This document shows positions 34,207 to 44,577 of a stretch of DNA of 64,000 nucleotides, one piece after another. The stretch lies in NCBI GenBank assembly GCA_024138025.1, contig JAMXBD010003365.1, forward strand, positions 1-64,000. The letters are read 5' to 3'. The translations under genes and the position numbers were made by a program. The notes under the pieces were generated by a model, which was not told the origin of the DNA, made no database searches, and worked only from the letters and a program-made list of their open reading frames with translations. Numbering within the stretch: the stretch's first letter is position 1; every line of letters starts with the position of its first letter. The stretch is from Combretum micranthum. Lineage: Eukaryota; Streptophyta; Magnoliopsida; Myrtales; Combretaceae.

Positions 34207-34711
34207 AGAGTTGACTGTTGACCGATGACCGACGACCGTTAACCGATGACCGACCGGGTTGGATTCGGATCTTCGGGTCGGATCTCGGAGCTCCGGCGTG
34301 TGAAGAAGACGATGACGCGACTTTTCGGGGCGGATTCCGGTGGCTCCGGTGGTCCTCGGTGGCTGGAAGCTTGTCGGCCCGACTCCTATGGTGGTGGCGC
34401 GTCCTTTGGTAGTGGTGGCGTTCACTCAGAACGGCGGCAAGGGGCGGTTCCGGTGGTGGTTGTACGGCGGCGCAAATCCGAAAATTAAAAAAAAAAATTT
34501 CAGAGGTTAATTTGATCAAATCCAAGCACACTAAAAAATCAAAATTAGGTTTCTAACATTCCTAACACACTCAATTTTGATCAAATTCGATTCAATCACT
34601 TCGAATTTGAAAAATTCGAATTTTTCTTCCTAAATTCGAGAATCTCGAATTGATATGGTTATGTATGTGTTTTCTTGAAATTGACTTGTGCCTTTTGATC
34701 CTAGGACCTCC

Positions 34712-34719
34712 TATTTATA
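34712..34719 (-). promoter_or_regulatory. TATA box of the Tat LTR
   Basis: Minus strand CCTATAAATAGGAGGTCC, about 620 bases from the LTR start. Typical plant LTR core promoter. Confidence 0.6.
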
Positions 34720-35339
34720 GGTTGCAAGCTCAATTTTACGTTTCAAACAATTTCGAAAATGAATCGTTTTTTGCCTCTTTGTTTTTCCACGAATTTAACC
34801 AAAAATTTGGGCTTGATTCATTCTTAACCGATGAATTGATGATTGATCCTTCATATTCCATGTCAGATTCATCCAATGTGGATAGATTAATTGTCCAATT
34901 TCATCAATTTTTGTAACTCCTCATTCATGTGCAATTGAATGCTTTATAAATTGAATTTTGTGACTTTTGGGTTGTTTTTTGCACTAATCTTTCATGTTCT
35001 ATAACCACTTTGCAATTCCATCATCAATTTTGACAATCAATGATGTCTTGTCAGTTAAAAACTGATGCAAAGTAAGGCAAAAAGTCACATTTGAGGAAGA
35101 TGCAAAGGCAAAAATAATGAGATGATAAAAAGACAAAATTTTGCCTTTGCTAGGGTTTGAACTTGTGTCATTGAGCTTGGATGTGTGTTTGGATCAATGC
35201 ATTTAACCAACAGGCCATTTGGCCTGTGCCTTGATCACTTAGCCAACTTCATCAATACTTAATTAAGGCTTTTTTTTTTTAAAATGAGTTTAATTAAATT
35301 TTAAGCCTTAATTAATTGGGCAAAAATTGGGTGTCTACA

Positions 35340-35356
35340 GCTGCCCCTCTTTGTGG
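35340..35356 (-). other. Polypurine tract of the Tat element
   Basis: Minus strand CCACAAAGAGGGGCAGC, ending directly at the TG of the LTR. Position and composition fit the plus-strand primer of Tat elements. Confidence 0.75.
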
Positions 35357-35498
35357 TAAAGTTTGAACAAAACTTTTGCCACAAAGACAAAAAGATAACC
35401 AATTTTTGTTAAGCTTCTTCTCCAAATTTTATTTTTAAGAAGGATATTTTTATCTTGTGCTAAACTATCTGTTGAGTTTAGACTTTGAGATTTGGTTA

Positions 35499-35870
35499 GG
35501 TCATTTGCCGGACCTATGGGCTCTGGTTTGGTCATTTGCCGGATCAATGGGCTTTGGTTAGATCATTTGCCGAACCTATGGGCTTTGGTTTTGGTCACTT
35601 GCCGGACCAATGGGCTTTGGTTTGGTCAGTTGCCGGACCAATAGGCTTTGGTTTGGTCATTTGCCGGACCAATAGGCTTTGGTTTGGTCATTTGCCGGAC
35701 CAATGGGCTTTGGTTTGGTCATTTGCCGGACCAATGGCTTTGGTTTGGTCATTTGCCGGACCAATGGGCTTTGGTTAGGTCATTTGCCGGACCTAAGGCT
35801 TTGGTTAGGTCATTTGCCGGACCAATGGGCTTTGGTTTGGTCATTTGCCGGACCAATGGGCTTTGGTTAT
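35499..35870. repeat. 31-bp tandem array, 12 units
   Basis: Twelve units of about 31 bases, consensus GGTCATTTGCCGGACCAATGG plus GCTTTGGTTT, with single-base variants and two units one base short. Because 31 is not a multiple of three, each frame cycles through all phases, giving long but meaningless open frames. It lies between integrase and the polypurine tract, where Tat/Ogre elements often carry tandem repeats. Confidence 0.95.
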
Positions 35871-36341
35871 GGTCACCATCTGGAATGGATGGATTTCTGA
35901 CTTCTGTCTTGATCACCATCTTGGATAGATTTCTGAATTTTGTCTTGATCAACATCTTGAGTGAATGAATTTCTGAATTCTGTCTTGATCACCATCTTGG
36001 ATAGATTTCTGAATTTTGTCTTGATCAACATCTTGAGTGAATGAATTTCTGAATTCTGTCTTGATCACTATCTTGAGTGAATGAATTTCTGAATTTTGTC
36101 TTCATCACCATCTTGAGTGAATGAATTTCTGAATTCTGTCTTGATCACTATCTTGAGTGAATGAATTTCTGAACTCTGTCTTGATCAGCATCTTGGATAG
36201 ATTTTCTGAATTCTGTCTTGATCACCATCTTGAGTAGATGTGCTTCTGGATCTTGTTACCATCTTGGTAGGATGAATTTTGGGTCACCATCTCTAAAGGA
36301 TGGATTTTGGGTCACCATCTCGAAAGGATGGATTTTGAGTT
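35871..36341. repeat. 36/40-bp tandem array
   Basis: About ten units with the core CTTGATCACCATCTTG. Long units (40 bases) continue with AGTGAATGAATTTCTGAATT; short ones (36 bases) have GATAGATTTCTGAATT. Short and long units alternate in the first half, then long ones follow. The last units decay into a 28-base GGTCACCATCTC(G/T)AAAGGATG form. It follows the 31-bp array without a gap. Confidence 0.92.
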
Positions 36342-36780
36342 TGGGTAGTACTAGACTATCTGTCTAGACTGAGGGGTATTTGTGATTTTTCAATCCACTG
36401 GGGGTTTCTTTCTCTTTTTCTTTTTTTTTCTTTCTTTTCTTTTTTTTTCCTCCCCTCTCTTTTTTTTCTTTTAAAAAGGATGCTTCAATTTTCTATCAAA
36501 ATTAGTTATTTCTTGCAGTAATATTTTCTTTTAAAAATAAGAACAATCAACAGACCAAACTGTATAAACGCATTCATTCAGTATTATAAGATGCTCAAAT
36601 TTCTTTTTCTGATGATTCAAATGGTGTTTGACTGGAAATTTATTCAGAAGAATTTTGTGGGTTAGGCTTTGATTCAACTTCAAAGAATTTCAGGCTTTGA
36701 TTCGACTTCAGAGAATTTCAGGAATATCAACTTTGCTTATAATTAATTAAAATAAAATCAATTGATCACTTGAAATGACA
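36342..36780. other. Non-coding 3' part of the Tat element
   Basis: Contains a long pyrimidine tract on the plus strand (36403-36474, mostly T and C) and two copies of GCTTTGATTC(A/G)ACTTC near 36666 and 36694. No coding frame. It belongs to the untranslated stretch between integrase and the repeat arrays. Confidence 0.6.
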
Positions 36781-36791
36781 AATTTTATTGA

Positions 36792-38071
36792 TCAAGGATA
36801 ATACAACTTTACAGCATCTGAGTTCACAGGATCCTTTAAATTGGGTCCATCCATTTGGGAAAGGATTAATGCTCCTCCCGATAAGACCTTCTTCACTATA
36901 TATGGTCCTTCATAATTTGGTGTGAACTTTCCTCTGGAATCTTGCACATTTGGCAGCATTTTTCTCAGAACCAAATCACCTTCTTGGAAATTTCTTGGCT
37001 TAACTTTCTTATTAAATGCTCTAGCCATCCTTTGTTGATATAATTGCCCATGACACATGGCAGTCAATCTTTTTTCATCTAAAAGATTTAACTGTTCAAC
37101 TCTTTGTCTAACCCATTCAGCTTCTTCGAGCTCTGTTTCAGCCAATACTCGGAGCGAAGGAATCTCAACTTCTACTGGTAAAACGCTTCAGTTCCATATA
37201 CCAGGGAATAGGGCGTTGCCCCAGTTGACACTCTTATAGAGGTTCGATACGCCATTAATGCTAATGGGAGCATTTCATGCCAATCTTTGTATGCAATCGT
37301 CATCTTCTCAATGATTCTCTTGATGTTTTTGTTGGCGGCTTCTACTGCTCCATTCATCTGTGGGCGATATGGAGTGGAATTCCGGTGTTTAATCTTGAAT
37401 TGCTGACATAAGATCATTGCATTGTTGTTCAGGTTTGTACCATTATCGGTAATGATACTTTCTGGAGTTCCATATCGAGCAATGATATCTCTTTTGATGA
37501 ATCGAACCACAACGGCTTTTGTCACACTGGCGTATGAAGCGCTTCAACCCACTTGGTGAAGTAATCGATTGCAACTAGTATGAATCGATGACCATTTGAA
37601 GCTTTTGGCGATATTGGCCCGATTACGTCTATTCCCCACATTGAGAACGGCCATGGTGTTGACATTGACTGTAATTCCTTTGGAGGAGCATTTATCTTGT
37701 TTGCATAAATTTGACATAGATGACAAGATCTCACATGTTTGATACAGTCTGATTCCATGGTTAACCAGAAATATCCTAGCCTCATAATCTTTTTAGCTAG
37801 CATATATCCGTTCATATGAGGTCCACATACTCCCTCATGAACTTCTTCCATTAATTTTTGAGCTTCTTTTTCATCTACACATCTAACAGGGTTGTATCGA
37901 ATGACCTTCTGTATAGGTATCTCCGCTTAACAAAAAATGACTTGCCAGACGCCTCAATGATTTCTGATCCTTTTTTGTAGCACACTCAGGATAGCTACCT
38001 GTTTGCAAGAAAATTTTGATATCTTGAAACCATGGTTCATTTGATTCAATCAGCACAGAATGCGGGTTCAC
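36792..38071 (-). pseudogene. Integrase of the Tat element
   Basis: Minus-strand pieces: a pre-integrase linker (EPWFQDIKIFLQTGSYPE, then KSLRRLASHF); the HHCC finger (EGVCGPHMNGYMLAKKI, SCHLCQ) and first catalytic Asp (WGIDVIGPI) at 37522-37851; the second Asp (ESIITDNGTNL) and the Glu (NGAVEAANKNIKRI) at 37172-37525; then the C-terminal domain (NFQEGDLVLRKM, YEGPYIVKKV) to 36792. All three catalytic residues are present. A frameshift separates the first and second core blocks near 37523 and another precedes the C-terminal domain near 37160, so no intact protein can be made. Confidence 0.9.
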
Positions 38072-38122
38072 TTCTTATTCGGACTTGCAAAGGTTGTATT
38101 CTTACTCCTTCAGTGAATTGGA

Positions 38123-38530
38123 TCAAAGAGGCCAGAGTAGCCAATGCATCAGCAAATGATTCTGAGTTCTCGGCACATAAGTGAAGGAAATTTCTTTGAA
38201 CCTTCCTGCTAACTCAGCCAAGTGATTATGATAAGGAATCAACTTGGGATCCTTAGTTTTGAACTCGCCTCGAGTTTGGAAAATGATAAGTGATGAATCT
38301 CCAAACACTTCGAGCTCCTCGATATTCATTTGAATTGCCATTTCTAATCCCATGATGCATGCCTCGTATTCCGCTACATTATTTGTGTAAGGAAACATTA
38401 ATCTGGCTGATGCCGGGAACTGTTCTTCTTTTGGTGAGATAAGGACTGCCCCTATTCCACATCCGTATACGTTGGCTGCTCCATCGAAATACAACTTCCA
38501 ACTGTTGCTTTCGGCTTCTGTTTCTGCTAT
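38123..38530 (-). pseudogene. Archaeal-type second RNase H of the Tat element
   Basis: A 123-codon frame with YFDGAANVYGCGIGAVLISP, NNVAEYEACIMGLEMA, VFGDSSLIIFQTRGEF and FTYVPRTQNH. These are the D, E and D of an RNase H fold that in plants marks Tat-clade elements, which carry it in addition to the usual RNase H. The final motif (ADALA after RTQNH) appears only in another frame, so a single-base frameshift removes the last catalytic residue from the open frame. Confidence 0.88.
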
Positions 38531-39283
38531 CTGATACCTTCATCTGGAAACTGATCTTGTTCCTTTAATTCTTCGTCATCAATGGGCTTTCTGCGAGTTG
38601 ATCAGCTAAAACTTGTCCTTTGACTGAACTTTGACTTACATAAGTGATATCAAATTCAGAAAGTAGCATCTGCCATTTCGAGATTCGACCAACCAAAGCC
38701 GGTTTGCGTGCTAAGTATCGCAATGGATCATGCTTCGTAATCAACTCGATCGAGAATAGACGTATACTGCCTAAGCCTGTGCATAACCCATACTAATGCA
38801 CAGCAGGTTTTTTCTATCTCTGAATACTTTTGTTCTCCATTTGAGAATTTCTTACTTAAGTAGTAAACAGCTCTTTCTTTTCCTTCCTCATCTTTTTGCC
38901 CAAGTACACACCCATAGATTCAGGAAGAATTGTCAAGTACAAGAACAACGGTTTCCCCGGTTTTGGAGTAACCAGTACTGGTGGATTCGTCAGATATTGC
39001 TTTATCCGATTAAAGGCTTTTTCACATTCGTCATTCCATTCAATTAGGGCATTCTTCTTCAGCAGTTTAAACAGCGGTTGGCATTATCAGTCAACTGTGA
39101 TATGAATCGAGCAATGTAATTCAATCTTCCCAAAGGCCTCTGATTTCTTTTAATGTTTTTGGTGGAGGCAAATCCTGAATCGCCTTGACTTTATCAGGAT
39201 CGATTTCTATCCCTTTTGGCTAACCATGAATCCTAATAATTTTCCAGATGTCACTCCGAAAGTGCATTTTTCTGGATTCAATT
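38531..39283 (-). pseudogene. RT thumb and gypsy RNase H of the Tat element
   Basis: The minus strand shows KGIEIDPDKVKAI, PPKTLKEIRGL, WNDECEKAFNRIKQYL, PPVLVTPKPGKPLFLYL, ESMGVYLG, then in other frames YYLSKKF-type and KHDPLRYLA, GRISKWQMLLSEFDITYV and VKGQVLADQLAE. This is the usual RT-RNase H connection of Tat elements. Many frameshifts and several stops make it the most decayed part of this pol. Confidence 0.8.
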
Positions 39284-39973
39284 TCAACTGAAACTCCTTA
39301 ATCTTTCAAAAAGCTTCCTTAACACCACTACATGATCATCTCCTTCCTTTGTCTTGGCGATCATGTCATCTACATATACTTCCACCTCTTTGTGCATCAT
39401 ATCATGAAGTATAGCAAGCATTGCTCGTTGATAAGTTGCCCCGGCATTCTTGAGACCGAAAGGCATGACTTTGTAACAAAAAGTTCCCCAGGCTGTAACA
39501 AATGTGGTTTTGACCTTATCTTCTTCGGCCATTAATATCTGATTATACCCTGAAAATCCATCCATGAATGAAAATAGATGATTTCCAGCGGTATTGTCTA
39601 CTAAAACATCGATGTGAGGCAACGGGAAATTATCTTTCGGGGTCGCTTTGTTTAGATCTCTGAAATCCACACAGATTCTTACTTTCCCGTTTTTCTTAAG
39701 TACTGGCACTATATTTGATACCCAATCCGAATAATCAGAAACCTCAATGAATCCTACTTCAAGCAACTTTTTTACTTCATCCTTGATTTGGAGGAGTAAA
39801 TCCGGCCTAAATCGCCTTAATTTTTGCTTTATAGGTTTAAAATCCTCCTTTGTTGGCAATTTGTGAACCACAATGGATGGGTCTAAACCAGGCATATCGC
39901 TATACGACCATGCAAAAACATCCAAGTATTCGGCTAGTAACTTGGTTAAATCTTGTGCCGTGCTCTCAGGCAA
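39284..39973 (-). pseudogene. Reverse transcriptase of the Tat element
   Basis: An open stretch of 229 codons, the longest well-kept RT in the window. In order: FAWSYSDMPGLDPSIVVHKL, KQKLRRFRPDLL, GFIEVSDYSDWVSNIVPV, KKNGKVRICVDFRDLN, KATPKDNFPLPHID, LFSFMDGFSGYNQILM (first catalytic Asp), TFCYKVMPFGLKNAGATYQR and EVEVYVDDMIAK with the YVDD pair. Fingers and palm appear intact. It is part of a polyprotein, so the Met at 39973 is only the first one in the open stretch. Frameshifts on both sides prevent full Gag-Pol synthesis. Confidence 0.92.
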
Positions 39974-40755
39974 TTTCCCCCTATTCTCAGATTCCTAGGG
40001 TTTTCGCTTGTTCCCAAATTAATCACTTCAATGGTTTCGGGAATTTCAATCCTTCCTTGTTCAAAATTTTGCCAAATTTCTTGTGTTCTAAATTGATAAT
40101 CAATATCATCTTCAACGTCTAACCCAGTAGAGTTAGAGGTGATATTGATATTTTCATTAATTATACGCGCGAGATATCCCTGAACTTCATCACAATTGTC
40201 GATCTGGTTGAATATGAATGAGGAATGTATGAGAATAAGTGAAAACACAAACGGAAATAAATTTCATTAAACTGGGACGGTGTTTAAGTACACTTATTTG
40301 AGCATCACATAATACTGAAAAACACAAAACACAAATCTAGTCTTAGATAAGTTCTTACTTAAAAGACTTAATACTAGCGCAAGGCACAGAAAACCAATTT
40401 CTCAAGATCATTTCTTTGGATGAAGCATCTTCTTTGATATCATCTGGCTGCTGGATATGATGTGGCTTTGGAAAAGAATGGCTGATGTGAGGGATTTTGA
40501 TAATTGGATCATACTCCTTGTCGAGCTTCCTCCTTCTCATTTGGTTTTTCATTTCCACCACTTCAGCACAAGTGGGGGAATAACCCAGTCCAAAGGTTCC
40601 CACCTGAGTTTCTTTCTCATCATTCATCATACAGACTTCATCAAACATTTGAAGCCCGAAGTCTTCTTCTCCTTCTTTTCCAATGTAAGGGACAGCTGTC
40701 TCCTTGTAAATGGCATAATCCTGTTCTCCCATAACAGTGATGAGTTGACCATTGG
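39974..40755 (-). pseudogene. Protease-RT linker of the Tat element
   Basis: Includes NGQLITVMGEQDYAIYKE and TAVPYIGKEGEEDFGLQMF at the protease side, and SNSTGLDVEDDIDYQF and IEVINLGTSENPRNLRIGG before the RT. The same blocks occur in the truncated Tat element at 30000-30760. A frame change occurs near 40250-40355. Confidence 0.8.
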
Positions 40756-41070
40756 CTATGAACTTAACCTTTTGGTGCAGGCTTGATGGTATTGCTTGGC
40801 AGCATGGATCCATGGTCTTCCCAACAGCAGATTGAATGTTCTGGGGATATCAATCACTTGGAAAGGAATAATGAAAATTTGAGGCCCGATGGTGACTTCT
40901 AACTCCACTTCACCTATTATATCTCTTTTTGATCCATCGAAAGCACGAACCACAGTAGAGCTTGGTTTGATGTCTGACGGTTCAATCCCAATAGGCTCAA
41001 AGTGGCTAAGGGGCACACATTCAAAGAGGATCCATTGTCACTAATACTCGAGAACGATCTTTCCACAGCT
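40756..41070 (-). pseudogene. Aspartic protease of the Tat element
   Basis: The minus strand shows SRVLV, then in the next frame DNGSSLNVCPLS, the usual Tat protease active site, followed by VVRAFDGSKRDIIGEVELEV and IPRTFNLLLGRPWIHAA. A one-base frameshift near 41049 falls directly in front of the catalytic Asp, so protease is not read in frame from gag. The motif itself is undamaged, unlike the DNKSS form in the older element at 30818. Confidence 0.87.
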
Positions 41071-43009
41071 TTTGACTACATGAAGAGGCCTTGTTATGTT
41101 GATCCCCTTCCTCTCCCAGTTCTTCAGATGAGAAAATGATTTGCTCATTTGCAAAGATTGAGTTGATTATATGCCCCAAGGCTTCTTCTGATACACCTTC
41201 TGGAACTTTCACTTCTTCTAAGGCTTTGAAAAGAGCCTCACGGTGTACATTAGAGCTAATCAGCAGACTCATGAGCGATATTTGGGCAGGTATTTTGGCC
41301 AACTGCTCGACAACCTTGTATTCACTTGCTTTCATCAGTTTTGCCAATGCTGACTTCTCTTCATCTTTCTTCCCTTCTTCATTTTGCTGCTGTGGCATAT
41401 TCACAGTTGCATTCTTTCCGGTCGACTCATAAACTCTTCCTGAGCGAGTAAGGCCACCAACCATGGCCATTGAAGCATGATTTACCGCCTTATAATCAAA
41501 TGGAGCAGCTTTATAATCACTCACAGCAAGGGGTATCTGAAAGGTATAGTTCCTAGGCTTTGACGAAGTTGATCCATCTTCACTACCTTTGCCTATTTCG
41601 ATTTTGATGGATCTAGGTCCACCTTCAATCATGCACACAAGCTCTTCTGGATCCGGAATCTCAGCGGTAATCATATTGATAACTGGTCCATGATTTGGCA
41701 ATGGGTTAGTAGAGACGTTTGGAGCTTCAATGAAATCCAACTGGATGACTTTTGCATCAATAAGATCTTGGATTTTATGCCTAAGCCTCCAGCATCTGTC
41801 TGTTGAATGCCCGATTTGCCCCATGTGATATTCACACTTCAGCTCAGGATTGTAATTTCTAGGCTTTAAGTCTTCCCTAGGAACTTCAAGATTGATCAGA
41901 TTATCGGCCCTTAATTTAGCTAATACTTGGCTAAGGGGAACCGGAATTCGAGTGAAGTTCCGCCTGTTGAACCTTGATTGTTGATTTGGGACTGCACTTT
42001 GTTGAGTCTGATCCTTATTCTGATTTTGATTCTGATTTGTTGACAACACGAATGACTTAGTGGGCCAGTTGCATCTGAAGTATTGACCATGCTGACGGTT
42101 GAATCTTTCCCTTTGTATGGGACATTTCTCGTGCAGTATATTTCTTTTCTTGTTGCAATTTTCCTGCCGAAATTGCATTCTCAATCCTGCACCCAGCTAT
42201 CACCACTTCTGAGAAACTTGCTGATGCATGCCCAATCAGATGGGAAAAGAAAGGTTCCTCTAATGTGTTGATAAAAGTGAAAGTGAGGTCTCTTTCAGGC
42301 ATCGGGGTGGTGATCCTTGCAGCCAATGCTCTCCAGCGCTGAGCATATTCCTTGAAAGTCTCTTCTTTCTTCTTCTTCAGATTGCTTAAATCCCATACCG
42401 AGGGCGCCATCTCAATGTTAAACTTATACTGATTAAAAAATGCCCTAGCCAACTTGTCCCAAGTATCAATTTCTGATGGTCTAATTGGGCGTACCAGGCC
42501 AAAGCAGCACCAGTAAGACTGTCCTGGAAGGTTTGCACCATCAGCTTGTCAAACTTTGCGTATTGCCCCATTCGTCGTACATACAATCTGGTATGCATAT
42601 TAGGACAACCTGTCCGTCATATTTTTCAAATTCCGGTGCCTTAAATTTCTCAGGGAAGGCACCTTCCTCATATTGAGGCAATTCAGATCGCGGTTTGATC
42701 AAAACCATCGAACGTCTTCATTTTCTCAAACAGTTTTCTTTCCATTTCTTTAGCCTGAGCTTCCAGTTCTTTCTTCAACTCAGCCGCATTAAACTCATTT
42801 GGTGACTCCTCTTGCTGAATAAGCTGTCCTTCAATTTCTTTTCCTTTCTGTGACCTTGAAGATTCTTCAGAAGTTGTGGGGGTCTTAAGTTGTGCAAGAC
42901 TCTGTGTTAAAGCCTGCATCTGTTCAGCAATTCCAAGGAGGGTTTGTTCCACGGTGTTGAGTCTTTGCTCATTGGTCTGGTCTGTGGGGTTGCTCCCGGT
43001 GTTAGACAT
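41071..43009 (-). pseudogene. Gag of the Tat element, with frameshifts
   Basis: Opens at 43009 with MSNTGSNPTDQTNEQRLN and a charged, coiled-coil-like segment (AELKKELEAQAKEMERKL). Then come FPEKFKAPEFEKYDG, the retrotransposon gag domain (FDKLMVQTFQDSLTGAALAW, LKKKKEETFKEYAQRWRALA, FSHLIGHASASFSEVVIAG), the finger CEYHMGQIGHSTDRCWRLRH, and an acidic linker running into protease (387-codon frame, 41021-42184). Frame changes occur near 42615, 42450 and 42100. The Met at 43009 is the likely start because the sequence beyond it is leader-like. Confidence 0.87.
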
Positions 43010-43375
43010 CTTAGCTCGGGATCTGGTAACAATAGGGCTCCTAACCGGCTTGGACGCTATCTTTCAAGTTTTTGACTCAAACTCGAATTTGCTAGACCTG
43101 GACATTTATTATTTATTAATATTTTTTTAAAGAATAAATGAATTAATATACATATGCAAGAATGTAGATATGCTATCATACAGATGCAAATGGGGATATT
43201 GACCAATGATTTTTAAAAAAAAAACATTTGTATTAAAAGATAATGTTTAACATAACAAAAACTTCTAATGGTTTAGAAACCTTATTTCCTAGTGACTGAA
43301 TTAAAACTACTTTCTAATGGTTTCAAAGAACCTTGATTCTAAGACTAAACCTAAACCAACTAAACCAGTCTTCTT
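43010..43375 (-). other. Leader of the Tat element, cut before the 5' LTR
   Basis: AT-rich non-coding sequence upstream of gag on the minus strand. No primer-binding site or LTR is found before the break near 43375, where a 42-bp gag copy and then host sequence follow. Purine/pyrimidine patches (ACCTAAACCAACTAAACC at 43349-43366) resemble Tat leaders, but that is weak evidence. Confidence 0.6.
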
Positions 43376-43426
43376 GTCGTACATACAATCTGGTATGCAT
43401 ATTAGGACAACCTGTCCTGTCATATT
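43376..43426 (-). repeat. 42-bp copy of gag at the element/host junction
   Basis: Bases 43376-43417 are identical to 42574-42615 inside gag, and the next 8 bases match after a single inserted T. It lies in the same orientation as the gag, about 800 bases away, exactly between the end of the leader and the host intron. This is the arrangement expected of filler DNA copied in during end-joining repair. Confidence 0.85.
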
Positions 43427-44577
43427 GCCTGCTCATGTCTATATTAAAATGACATTCCTATTTTATTATGGATATTGCATATTAACTTTAGTATGAATAC
43501 TCGTTCTTCACATACGTTTCTCTCAGTTTCATTCATTTTGTTGCTGCACTTGACATGTTTGCATAAAATTCTTATTACCATTGTGTGTGCTGATAAGTTT
43601 CATTTGTATTTGCTTTTCCAATACTTTCTCATATTTTGGGGATAACCTACAGAACGAGATAACCTTGGAGTGCGTAATTGTTTTCGCATCCTGCTTTGGG
43701 CCATTGGGGTATAAAATTAGTAGCTTGATTACTAAATAGCAGATGGGTTCACTGAAGTTCCCCAAAAGATATGTTGGTAAGGTTTTATTCTGGTCCATTT
43801 TATCATTAGAATTACATTATTGGGCAGTTTCACCACCCTCATTCGATTCTAGCCAAGTGCTCTCTGGAATTGTGGCACTTGACTAATAGTTTATGGAATA
43901 GGAATGTACTTGCAAGCCTTCACACCCTAAAAAAAAGGCAGCTCATAATACAATACATTGGATATTTTGTGTTTGTTATAGATGGGGTGTTGCATATGGG
44001 TAAAAAGTAGTACCCTCGTATGTTTGATATTTGCAGAGGTCATGTCATCTCACATTGGTATTTGAATGAGAGGGTTACATTAGACATTGTTGGAGATTTT
44101 ATTTGTAATTGAAGGTGGAGAGCATGATTGGGAGGATTATTTTATTTTTCTTTTTTCTGTTCTATGTTGGGATATGGGGATTGAGGCTTACGGTCTAGGG
44201 TTTGCATCACACGTAGAGTCACATGTTGGATTGAAATATGGGTCAGTAGTTTTTCCTTCTAAGGACGAATAGGTATCTCTGTTGGAAGGTCCACATGAGC
44301 ATGCCATGTATATTTTGGGCTAGCAATTGGCTAGGATTGAATAAAGATGGTAAGGTTGTCCAATAATTGAAAATCATATTTGTAAAATGGACCAAAATAA
44401 AACTTTAATGGGGATATTTGATGTTCTCGAGAAACTGAGAGATGGCTGGTGGTGTTTTTTATCCATGGATTTATTATACCCTTTGCTCAGTGTTGTTGAC
44501 TCCATGTTTTGTTATTTCAGACGCACCTTTTTATTAACCTATTGTTAAATGTTTCTTACCCTTCTGTATCTTGGTAG
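43427..44577 (+). other. Intron-like host sequence upstream of the RGG exon
   Basis: No retrotransposon signature and no good coding frame. It ends in a pyrimidine-rich stretch and TTGGTAG, a credible 3' splice site for the exon at 44578. I looked for the ALBA domain that should be encoded upstream and found nothing like it here, so the earlier exons lie elsewhere or were lost. Confidence 0.55.

Larger units (their letters stand above)
32745..35339 (-). mobile_element. 3' LTR of the Tat element
   Basis: On the minus strand it starts TGTAGACACCCAATTTTTGCC, directly after the polypurine tract, and I place its end at CCAGGCTCGACA (32745). It contains a TATA box (34712-34719), a GATC-word repeat block (33893-34206), CGAGTACGTAGGCACCTGCG near 33276-33294, and a GGGTGGCGACTC-type box near 32872, all familiar from Tat/Ogre LTRs. 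The 33060-33880 part is dominated by A and T homopolymers. With no partner LTR, its age and target duplication cannot be judged. Confidence 0.8.
32745..43375 (-). mobile_element. Near-complete Tat-lineage gypsy element lacking its 5' LTR
   Basis: Minus-strand order from the right: leader, gag, protease, RT, RNase H, a second (archaeal-type) RNase H, integrase, two tandem-repeat arrays, polypurine tract, 3' LTR. The extra RNase H between RT/RNase H and integrase and the LTR start TGTAGACACCC are marks of the Tat clade (Ogre/Retand-like). Coding regions are mostly readable but carry several single-base frameshifts, so the copy is not autonomous. The 5' LTR is gone: the leader runs to a break near 43375, next to a host gene. 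Confidence 0.88.

Noticed and set aside
34048..34531. Open frames of 64-125 codons on both strands
   Set aside because: They cover the GATC-word repeats and the GC-rich part of the Tat LTR; low-complexity products, no known domain.
35499..35870. CRISPR-like regular repeat array
   Set aside because: Units are directly adjoining with no unique spacers, and the array lies inside a plant retrotransposon.
35536..35968. Overlapping open frames of 70-106 codons on both strands with repeated GHLPDQWALV-type peptides
   Set aside because: They are by-products of the 31-bp tandem array, whose unit lacks stops in most phases; the periodic peptides only reflect the repeat.
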